Source of the DNA: Legionellales bacterium
Lineage (GTDB): Bacteria > Pseudomonadota > Gammaproteobacteria > Legionellales > Legionellaceae
Direction: 5' to 3'
NCBI GenBank assembly: GCA_020050955.1
Contig: JAGVJT010000035.1
Span: forward strand, 1 to 5,563
Length of the DNA stretch: 5,563 bases
The notes beneath the pieces are model-generated. The model was not told where the DNA came from and made no database searches. It saw only the letters and a list, made by a program, of their open reading frames with translations. Below are positions 1 to 5,179 of this stretch, one piece after another. The translations under genes were made by a program, and so were the position numbers. Numbering within the stretch: the first letter of the stretch is position 1; every line of letters starts with the position of its first letter.

Positions 1-199
1 CAAGCCAACTTATCGTGATTAAAAAAACGTGCGATACACAGAAAAGTACAAATAAAGTTATGAGTGCGGTCCATGCGGTTAATTCGATTGTCCAATGACC
101 TAACGAAATAAAAACATAGCCAGGATCGTGTTGCAATTGAATACCAAGCCACACGGAGCTTAACAAGAGTAAAAAAATCAGTAAGCTTCGAATCATCAT
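1..199 (-). CDS. hemY: HemY N-terminal part, inner-membrane protein of the haem operon (partial, runs off the left edge)
   Basis: The visible 66 residues start with tandem Met-Met-Ile-Arg, then a hydrophobic segment (about residues 5-20), a short loop with the HDPGYVFISLGHWTIEL motif (24-40), and a second hydrophobic segment (about 42-64). This double-membrane-span start, with its 'HDPGYV.I..G.WTIE' loop, is the hallmark of the proteobacterial HemY N-terminal domain. The family normally continues with a cytoplasmic TPR-like region, which lies outside the window. It is encoded next to hemX and cotranscribed with haem genes, but its biochemical role is unsettled. It is not the Bacillus HemY protoporphyrinogen oxidase. 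The start at 199-197 is chosen because its ATG overlaps the hemX stop as ATGA and an AGGAG lies 7 nt upstream (207-211). A second in-frame ATG follows immediately at 196-194. Confidence 0.9.
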   Translation of the reverse strand, partial: MMIRSLLIFLLLLSSVWLGIQLQHDPGYVFISLGHWTIELTAWTALITLFVLFCVSHVFLITISWL

Positions 200-1278
200 G
201 ATGACGCTCCTGTTTGTTCTAAAGATGGCTCTGATGTATTTTGTGATGGTGCTTGAGATGTTATGAATTGCTCGAGAGAGGTTAAAGCTAAATGCGGAAT
301 GGGATTGGTATCACCAACATTGATGGTTTTTAGATGCTCTAATTGCTCAAGAACATGTTTGACGGCGGTATTGGAGCTTCCAAATGTGTGCAAGATGGCA
401 TGTCTTGTTTGTTGCAGCATGCGTTGATAAATGGTGTTATTTCGATGCAACACTGCCCATTCTGTTTCTTGTACATTTAAACGAATAACTTCACGTTGCA
501 AGGCAATGTAGGCGGGAGTCATGATGGCTTTTTCTGTATCATCATGATATCGCACAATGAAAAATTGTTTTAAAAAGTGAAGCGATGCATGCACGCGCTC
601 GTGCCACGACATGTTGCGCATGTCAATGGAAGAAAATGTGGTGATTTGAACCATTGATGGGTATGGTTTTTTAGCTGTATTTGTCGAGATGTATGTTTCT
701 ATGGCATCCAGCTGACTAAGCAGCCCCGTTTCGTCAAACGACGGTTTTGCTTCTTGAGCGAGCATGTCTTGTGCAAGCCCTTGCCTGACGGTGGTAAGAT
801 TTGTGTCTTGAGTCTCTTCAATAAATTGATTGGCTTCTTTGAGTAATGTCATGGTTGCGTTTCGGTCATACCCCCAACGCGCATTAAGTGCAGCAAGTTC
901 TAACGCATAGCGTGCTTTTAACAATAACCAATCTTTAGCAATGGTGCCTGATGGCAGGTTGGTTTTGTTTAATTGAGTCTGCAATGTGTTCAAAGTGCTT
1001 TTGACATCTAAATCATTGGTATTTTGATCTTTTTGATTGTCTTGTAAGGTTTGTTGTAAATGATCTTGTGTTTGTTGCAATGCGTTAAGTTGAGATAGCA
1101 ATTGCCTAGTTTGGGTCTGTTCGTTTTGAAGCATTCGCCATGCTTTGGTATTGACGATAAGCATGACTAATGTCAATACGATAAGCCAAACGAATAAGAT
1201 TCGTGGTGTTTTTTGAGACGAGGGAGCTGAGTGTGTTGGCGCGTGTTCGTCAGTGGGTGTAGGGGGTGTATTGTCCAT
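196..1278 (-). CDS. hemX: HemX-like membrane-anchored protein of the haem operon
   Basis: This 360-residue protein has a Pro/Thr/Ser-rich cytoplasmic N-terminus (1-25), one transmembrane helix (about 27-43), a Gln-rich heptad-like region (about 48-105) that is probably coiled coil, and a helical C-terminal domain. That domain carries the family signature DWLLLKARYALELAALN (116-132), followed by LLKEANQFIEETQD and VRQGLAQD. This layout and its position between hemD and hemY identify HemX (the 'uroporphyrin-III C-methyltransferase-like' family of Gammaproteobacteria). The name is historical: no SAM-binding methyltransferase motifs are visible, so methyltransferase activity is unlikely. The bulk of the protein should face the periplasm, but its function is unknown. 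A TTG five codons upstream (1293-1291) would extend the frame, but it lies inside the Shine-Dalgarno-like GAGG (1291-1288), so the ATG at 1278 is preferred. The gene overlaps the end of hemD by 29 nt and ends in ATGA with hemY. Confidence 0.88.
   Translation of the reverse strand: MDNTPPTPTDEHAPTHSAPSSQKTPRILFVWLIVLTLVMLIVNTKAWRMLQNEQTQTRQLLSQLNALQQTQDHLQQTLQDNQKDQNTNDLDVKSTLNTLQTQLNKTNLPSGTIAKDWLLLKARYALELAALNARWGYDRNATMTLLKEANQFIEETQDTNLTTVRQGLAQDMLAQEAKPSFDETGLLSQLDAIETYISTNTAKKPYPSMVQITTFSSIDMRNMSWHERVHASLHFLKQFFIVRYHDDTEKAIMTPAYIALQREVIRLNVQETEWAVLHRNNTIYQRMLQQTRHAILHTFGSSNTAVKHVLEQLEHLKTINVGDTNPIPHLALTSLEQFITSQAPSQNTSEPSLEQTGASS
207..211 (-). promoter_or_regulatory. Ribosome binding site of hemY
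   Basis: On the minus strand this reads AGGAG, 7 nt before the ATG at 199-197. It lies inside the last codons of hemX. It supports the overlapping start and means hemY can recruit ribosomes as well as being coupled to hemX termination. Confidence 0.65.
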
Positions 1279-2023
1279 GAATATAAGCCTCAAGGGTGTT
1301 TAATAGCATGTTATATTGACTGACCAAAATTGTCTTCACACCATAAGCTCGTGCTGCCTCGGCTAGTCGAGTACTTATGACTAAAAAAGGTTTATCACAT
1401 AACCATGCTTTGGCACAATCTTTAAAAAACGTGAACAAATTATTCATGGCTTCTTGGCTGCTGATAAATATCATATCGATGCCATTTTGATGCCACAAGG
1501 CTTCTATCTTTTTAGGCTCGATACATGGCATCGTTCGTTGATAAACATCAAGCACAGTTAATGCGGCTTGGCGTTGTGTCAGAGCTTTTGTGATAAGTCC
1601 TAATCCATTCATTCCTTTCACTAGCAAAATAACCTGCTGATGGACATCTTGCAATGAGGCAAGTGCAAGAAGATGCTCACTGTCAGCTTTCGCTGGTATT
1701 TCGTGAGCGAGTATGCGGTGTGTTTTGAGTGCTTTTGCCGTTCCTGTGCCTATTGCAATCACATGAATAGAAGATGGCCATGTGTTAGCCGTCACTTGTT
1801 CAAAGAAATGTGTGACGGCGTTGGCGCTGGTAAAAATAGCATGTTGTATGACTGAAAGAGCTGGCAGTTGAGTTGACCAGGGTGTTGTAAGTGCTTCGAT
1901 GCTTAACATTGGCAACTCAATGCTTTGTGCACCCATTTGATGCAACATATTTGTCAAATGCGCTGCTTGTGCTACAGGGCGCGTATTGAGAATGCGAAGG
2001 CCGTTTAGTGATGATTTCATCAT
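1250..2023 (-). CDS. hemD: Uroporphyrinogen-III synthase
   Basis: This enzyme cyclises hydroxymethylbilane, the HemC product, to uroporphyrinogen III with inversion of ring D, the branch point to haem and other tetrapyrroles in the cytoplasm. The 257 residues fit the usual family length of about 245-260. Sequence conservation in this family is low, but expected landmarks are visible in order: LNTRP near the N-terminus (12-16), FTSANAV (64-70), IAIGTGTAKAL (89-99), PAKADSEHLL (110-119), the ILLVKGMNG strand-turn (132-140), YQR (161-163), FISSQEAMNNL (186-196) and STRLAEAARAYG (217-228). Together with its position directly after hemC, this makes the call firm. The ATG at 2023 overlaps the hemC TGA stop as ATGA and is followed by a second in-frame ATG (2020-2018). 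No Shine-Dalgarno sequence precedes it, so translation probably depends on ribosomes finishing hemC. The open frame continues upstream to 2266, but that part lies inside hemC and lacks family similarity. Confidence 0.92.
   Translation of the reverse strand: MMKSSLNGLRILNTRPVAQAAHLTNMLHQMGAQSIELPMLSIEALTTPWSTQLPALSVIQHAIFTSANAVTHFFEQVTANTWPSSIHVIAIGTGTAKALKTHRILAHEIPAKADSEHLLALASLQDVHQQVILLVKGMNGLGLITKALTQRQAALTVLDVYQRTMPCIEPKKIEALWHQNGIDMIFISSQEAMNNLFTFFKDCAKAWLCDKPFLVISTRLAEAARAYGVKTILVSQYNMLLNTLEAYIHGQYTPYTH
1288..1291 (-). promoter_or_regulatory. Ribosome binding site deciding the hemX start
   Basis: The minus strand has GAGG 9 nt before the ATG at 1278-1276, inside the 3' end of hemD. 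The alternative upstream TTG overlaps this motif, which argues that the ATG is the real start. Confidence 0.5.
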
Positions 2024-2943
2024 GTTGAGGTGGTCAGAAGTGCGTGAGCACCATCTGCGATGAGAGCTTTGGCACATTGTTTGGCAAGCTCGCTTGCACT
2101 TGAAAGAGAACCTTGTTGAGTATTTGAAAGCCTTGTTTTGCCGTCGATTGAGAGCACTTTCGCTTGAAGATGCAGTGTTTGTTCGATGTTTTGACAATAA
2201 ATCGCCACAGGTGTATGACATCCACCACCTAACTGTAGGTTTACTTCGCGCTCTGTGGTGACGCAACGTGCGGTCATAACATCGTGTAGTGGTTTAAGGT
2301 AGGCATGTGTTTGGTGATCATGTTGACGGCATTCAATGCCTAATGCACCTTGCCCACAAGCAGGTAACATGATGGTTTCGTCAAGTATTTCGCGAATACG
2401 GTGATGCTGCTCTAAACGCTCTAATCCAGCTGCGGCCAAAATAATGGCATCATATTCACCTTGATCAAGCTTCTTTAAGCGCGTGCCAACATTGCCTCGA
2501 AGTGGCTTGATGTGTAAGTCAGGACGTAATGCGCGAAGTTGTGCTTGGCGGCGTAAACTTGATGTGCCGACTGTCGCATGCTCAGGCAGTGCGTTTAGGG
2601 TTGCATGATGCGTGCTTATAAAAGCATCAAATGGGTTTGCACGCGCACAAATGGTGGTTAATTGAAGGCCGTTAGGAAAATAAACAGGCACATCTTTCAT
2701 GGAGTGAACGGCAATATCTGCCCGTTTTTCAAGAAGCGCGTCTTCAAGTTCTTTAACAAACAGTCCTTTTCCGCCTAAAGCTTGTAGATTGTCGTTTAAA
2801 AAACGATCCCCCGAGGTTGCCATGGGACACAATTCGACGATTAAGGAAGGCCAGTGTGTAAGTAATTGTGAGCGAATATAATGGGCTTGCCAGAGAGCAA
2901 GGGGGCTTTTTCGTGTTGCGATACGCAAGATATTTGATTGCAT
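2020..2943 (-). CDS. hemC: Porphobilinogen deaminase (hydroxymethylbilane synthase)
   Basis: This enzyme condenses four porphobilinogen molecules head to tail into hydroxymethylbilane in the cytoplasm, using a covalently bound dipyrromethane cofactor. The 307-residue length is normal. Conserved elements are RIATRKSPLALWQA (7-20), GDRFL (45-49), GGKGLFVKELEDALL (57-71), AVHSMKDVP (78-86) with catalytic Asp84, GTSSLRRQAQL (126-136) with Arg131/Arg132, LRGNVGTRL (148-156) with Arg149/Arg155, and LAAAGLERL (169-177) with Arg176. The cofactor-attachment Cys242 lies in LGGGC. These positions match the Escherichia coli enzyme numbering exactly, so the enzyme should be active. It is the first gene of the hemCDXY operon. 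The ATG at 2943 directly precedes the conserved N-terminus, but no clear Shine-Dalgarno motif precedes it (the upstream bases are A/C/T-rich). It ends in an ATGA overlap with hemD. Confidence 0.98.
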   Translation of the reverse strand: MQSNILRIATRKSPLALWQAHYIRSQLLTHWPSLIVELCPMATSGDRFLNDNLQALGGKGLFVKELEDALLEKRADIAVHSMKDVPVYFPNGLQLTTICARANPFDAFISTHHATLNALPEHATVGTSSLRRQAQLRALRPDLHIKPLRGNVGTRLKKLDQGEYDAIILAAAGLERLEQHHRIREILDETIMLPACGQGALGIECRQHDHQTHAYLKPLHDVMTARCVTTEREVNLQLGGGCHTPVAIYCQNIEQTLHLQAKVLSIDGKTRLSNTQQGSLSSASELAKQCAKALIADGAHALLTTST

Positions 2944-2972
2944 AAATTGTGGTGCAATGAAAAATGTTTTTT

Positions 2973-3002
2973 ATCATAACATTTTATATGAGAAAACGTC
3001 AT
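2973..3002 (-). promoter_or_regulatory. Candidate promoter of the hemCDXY operon
   Basis: On the minus strand there is an extended -10, TG-T-TATGAT (hexamer at 2978-2973), with an ATGACG -35-like hexamer (3002-2997) 18 bp upstream. Initiation would fall about 20-25 nt before the hemC ATG, leaving a short leader. The match is by eye; AT-rich DNA readily produces such matches, and a TATAAA-like sequence also lies close by. Confidence 0.45.
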
Positions 3003-3145
3003 TATGTGATTTAGGCTTATATCTCTTCATGAACGCTGTCCAGTCTAGTGAGTGGCCTTAAAGGAGTATAATCTTTGCAAAATAATGAAGAATATATTTG
3101 ACGTTAAAGAAAGATTGACATCTAATCATGCTATATCAAATTTAT

Positions 3146-3154
3146 TGCTATAAT
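3146..3154 (+). promoter_or_regulatory. Extended -10 promoter of the J-domain/ankyrin-like gene
   Basis: The sequence TGCTATAAT is a perfect TG-N-TATAAT extended -10 element. The start of transcription would be near 3161, about 25 nt before the ATG at 3187. No good -35 sits 16-18 bp upstream. A TTGACA at 3115-3120 is 28 bp away, too far to pair with it, so this promoter would rely on the extended -10 or on an activator. A second consensus TATAAT at 3067-3072 could drive a longer transcript but also lacks a clear -35. Confidence 0.55.
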
Positions 3155-3176
3155 AATAGACACTATGGTTTTCTTT

Positions 3177-3181
3177 AGGGG
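3177..3181 (+). promoter_or_regulatory. Ribosome binding site of the J-domain/ankyrin-like gene
   Basis: AGGGG lies 5 nt before the ATG at 3187 and supports that start. Confidence 0.55.
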
Positions 3182-3186
3182 CTTAT

Positions 3187-4947
3187 ATGCCAAAATATTA
3201 TCAAGACCGTGCATCAAATGATGGTCTTACGAAGGGGCTTTCTGTTTTAGAGATCTCTATAGCAGATTGGAATAGGGCGTCTGAAGAGGATCGGAAAGAG
3301 CTCATAAAAAAACCTTATCGAAAAGCTCAAATACAGTATCATCCAGATAAAACAAGCAATCTCTCTGGTGCGCTTAAAGCAGATGCTGATGAAAAAAATA
3401 AATTATTAGCAGGTTTGTTTGGTAATTCGGCTCTTGACGACACTGTTCAATATAATGCTATACCGCTTGGTGCTCCTATCCCGGGACATGAGGAACCTTC
3501 TGCTCACTACCACGGATTTAACAGCGGCTTTAGGACTGATCCTTTTGGTCGTTCTCGTGGATTTAACAGTGGCTTTGGCGCTGATCCTTTTGGCCGTTCT
3601 GGTGGATTTAACAGCGGCTTTGGTGCTGATCCGTTTGGTCGTTCTCGTGGATTTAACAGTGGCTTTGGCGCTGATCCTTTTGGCCGTTCTGGTGGATTTA
3701 ACAGCGGCTTTGGCGCTGATCCCTTTGAGCGTTTTTTCAGAGAGCAAGCAAAACGAACTTATAATCCACCGCCACTTAGTCAGTTAGAGCGAGAGTTTTT
3801 TGATGCGATTGCTGCTAATTCTTATCTAGATGCGGTACGAGTGTTTAAACAAGCGAAAGATCTTTATCGTAAAGAGGTTCCAAGCACATGGTTCCCGCGT
3901 TTGGTTGTGCTACCTTTAGCGCAACAACGGTCATTTTTACGACATGCATCACCGTTTAATCCTAAGGCTAGTATGTTACTTTTTGCTGCGGGTTTTGGTG
4001 CTGATTTATTAGAGCTTCTTCGTATTGTGAAACGGCATGCGCCAGGCAATGTTATTCCTGTGGAATTACTGAATGCTCAAAATTCTAGCTATAATGGTTA
4101 TGACTCACTTCTTACTATAGCGTGTGAAAATGGTGATTTGGCGTTGTTTAATTTTTTAGTGGAAGAACATGTAAGTCTTGATTCACCAGAGAGTAATGTC
4201 TCAGCATTGCGACGTGCACTCAACGGGGAGCAGCCTGAACATTTCGAGATTGTCGATCGATTGTTTGAAATAGGAGCAACATTAAGTCCTGTTTCGTATG
4301 CTAATAGCATCCTGACAGTTTCAAGAAAAATGCAATTGAAGCTTGTGTCTTATGCCATGAAAATGACACAAGATGAGCAACGAATGTTACTGCGTTGCTT
4401 GCCGGAAAATGTTCATCGGCCACGATTGTATGACAACATCTTAGTCTATGGACTTGTTCATGATCACGAGCATTGGTTGGAAGATGTTTACCCAACACCA
4501 CCTGCACATGTGCAAAATGTATTAGACAAAACAAACTTCGAACATCACTTTAAGTTAATCTGTGCAAAATGGCGTGAATTAGATCGACGAGCTCAACGAT
4601 ATCCTACGCAGAATAATCGTCGTGGTGTAGCAGCAGCAGCTGAATTAGTGCAAACTTTGGCCAAAGCAAAAATTGCGTTGTATGAAGAGCCTAATGCAGT
4701 GAAAGCGACGGCATTGTTTAAAAAAATGTGTTTAGACGCTGTTGAGAAAGCAAAACCTGAGTTATCGAAGCATCGTGATTGGCCGAAACTGCTCGCAGGC
4801 CTTGTTTTAGCACTTATCACACTTCCTGTCTCATTACCATTGTATGCCGTTGGTGTGTTTTCATTAAAAACTAATTCAGCACAAAAACTCGATGCGTTGG
4901 AAAAAGATATGAAAAAAGATGTTAAATCAGATTTTAAGCCGCAGTAG
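3187..4947 (+). CDS. J-domain, Gly/Phe-repeat and ankyrin-like protein with C-terminal membrane segment; putative secreted effector
   Basis: I do not recognise a characterised gene for this 586-residue protein. Residues 18-75 resemble a J-domain: YRKAQIQYHPDK (44-55) contains the invariant HPD (52-54), preceded by a helix II rich in charged residues and followed by a Lys/Asp/Glu-rich helix. The usual downstream 'EINEAYEVL' stretch is not recognisable. Residues 110-184 are five 15-residue Gly/Phe repeats with a DPF core, placed like the G/F region of DnaJ. Residues 200-370 are helical with degenerate ankyrin-like units, clearest at 308-335 (LLTIACENGDLALFNFLVEE) and 337-367 (ending IVDRLFEIGATLS). 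Residues about 534-560 are strongly hydrophobic (one span or a re-entrant hairpin), followed by a charged tail with LKTNSAQKLDALE. There is no N-terminal signal peptide, no DnaJ zinc-finger CXXCXGXG and no substrate-binding domain, so it is not a housekeeping DnaJ. Legionellales use such eukaryote-like mosaics as Dot/Icm substrates; that role here is inference. It is probably monocistronic, divergent from hemC, with tandem stops TAG TAA. Confidence 0.85.
   Translation: MPKYYQDRASNDGLTKGLSVLEISIADWNRASEEDRKELIKKPYRKAQIQYHPDKTSNLSGALKADADEKNKLLAGLFGNSALDDTVQYNAIPLGAPIPGHEEPSAHYHGFNSGFRTDPFGRSRGFNSGFGADPFGRSGGFNSGFGADPFGRSRGFNSGFGADPFGRSGGFNSGFGADPFERFFREQAKRTYNPPPLSQLEREFFDAIAANSYLDAVRVFKQAKDLYRKEVPSTWFPRLVVLPLAQQRSFLRHASPFNPKASMLLFAAGFGADLLELLRIVKRHAPGNVIPVELLNAQNSSYNGYDSLLTIACENGDLALFNFLVEEHVSLDSPESNVSALRRALNGEQPEHFEIVDRLFEIGATLSPVSYANSILTVSRKMQLKLVSYAMKMTQDEQRMLLRCLPENVHRPRLYDNILVYGLVHDHEHWLEDVYPTPPAHVQNVLDKTNFEHHFKLICAKWRELDRRAQRYPTQNNRRGVAAAAELVQTLAKAKIALYEEPNAVKATALFKKMCLDAVEKAKPELSKHRDWPKLLAGLVLALITLPVSLPLYAVGVFSLKTNSAQKLDALEKDMKKDVKSDFKPQ
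3514..3738 (+). repeat. Five tandem in-frame 45-bp repeats (15-residue Gly/Phe/DPF units)
   Basis: The units begin at 3514, 3559, 3604, 3649 and 3694, each encoding close to GFNSGFGADPFGRS followed by Arg or Gly. Units 2 and 4 are identical at the nucleotide level. Units 1 and 3 share the alternative ending (Arg, codon CGT) and differ at four bases. The last unit decays after DPF. The alternating pattern shows a 90-bp higher-order period, as expected if a two-unit block was duplicated. The frame is preserved throughout. Confidence 0.97.
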
Positions 4948-4960
4948 TAAGTGACAAAAT

Positions 4961-4993
4961 AAACCATTCTTCGTGGTATGCGAGGAGTGGTTT
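4961..4993. terminator. Hairpin after the J-domain/ankyrin-like gene, possible terminator
   Basis: The arms 4961-4973 and 4981-4993 can pair over 13 bp as RNA (two G-U wobbles on the plus strand) around a 7-nt loop, 11 nt after the tandem stops at 4945-4950. The plus strand has only a weak U run after it (TTTCCTTCATT). The minus strand continues with the more T-rich TTTATTTTG. It may terminate in either direction, or simply protect the 3' end of the mRNA. Nothing on the minus strand immediately to the right is known to need it. Confidence 0.45.
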
Positions 4994-5003
4994 CCTTCAT
5001 TGC

Positions 5004-5032
5004 TTGAATATCATTCAAAATCATGATATTTA
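5004..5032 (+). promoter_or_regulatory. Candidate promoter of the receiver-domain gene
   Basis: A TTGAAT -35-like hexamer (5004-5009) stands 17 bp before TATTTA (5027-5032), which is preceded by TG-A as in an extended -10. The match is modest. If used, it would give a leader of about 140 nt before the ATG at 5180. Confidence 0.3.
5007..5030. repeat. Perfect 8-bp inverted repeat, possible operator
   Basis: AATATCAT (5007-5014) and ATGATATT (5023-5030) are exact reverse complements separated by 8 bp. The centre-to-centre distance of 16 bp is not a simple one- or two-turn spacing. It lies between and over the -35 and -10 candidates of the downstream gene, where a regulator would block polymerase. 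It could equally form a weak AT-rich hairpin. Confidence 0.4.
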
Positions 5033-5170
5033 CTTTACTCTGGGATGTCATTTTTTGTTGTTGGTAAAAATGGCGATGCGATGCATCGATCGTGGATTCG
5101 ATCGGTTCTCAGTGATGTGTTTCGTGAGGCATGGTGTATCAACGCACTTCTCATGACATAGCAATGCTCA

Positions 5171-5177
5171 GGAGGAG
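5171..5177 (+). promoter_or_regulatory. Strong ribosome binding site of the receiver-domain gene
   Basis: GGAGGAG ends 2 nt before the ATG at 5180; the GGAGG core is 4 nt away. An in-frame TAG at 5159-5161 blocks any longer start, so this fixes the start codon. Confidence 0.75.
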
Positions 5178-5179
5178 CC

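Noticed and set aside
1279..1293. TTG start for HemX
   Set aside because: The TTG lies within the Shine-Dalgarno-like GAGG that serves the ATG at 1278.
2024..2266. Longer N-terminus for HemD inside hemC
   Set aside because: The extra residues are out-of-frame hemC sequence without family similarity. The ATGA overlap start at 2023 gives the normal HemD length.
3115..3120. TTGACA as the -35 partner of TATAAT at 3149
   Set aside because: The spacer is 28 bp, outside the 15-20 bp tolerated by sigma-70 RNA polymerase.
3085..3153. Possible 22-codon leader peptide (ATG at 3085, TAA at 3151) upstream of the J-domain gene
   Set aside because: The AAGGAG at 3061-3066 is about 18 nt from its ATG, too far, and the frame overlaps the likely promoter. 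No sign of an attenuator was seen.
3514..3738. Regular repeats considered as a CRISPR array
   Set aside because: The units are contiguous and in frame, without unique spacers, and encode a coherent protein repeat.
3406..3747. Minus-strand open frame with Lys/Thr/Ser-rich repeats (like STRTAKRISAKATVK) opposite the 45-bp repeat array
   Set aside because: It looks like a basic histone-like or lectin-like repeat protein, but it is only the complement of the in-frame GF repeats, whose 45-bp period keeps every frame open. It has no ribosome site and no similarity outside the array.
3419..3787. Plus-strand hydrophobic repeat frame overlapping the same array in another frame
   Set aside because: Shadow of the repeats. 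The main frame has the J-domain, ribosome site and long continuation.
4593..5051. 152-codon minus-strand frame opposite the 3' end of the J-domain gene and the hairpin
   Set aside because: It is antisense to a convincing coding region, has no ribosome site, and its protein is low in recognisable features.
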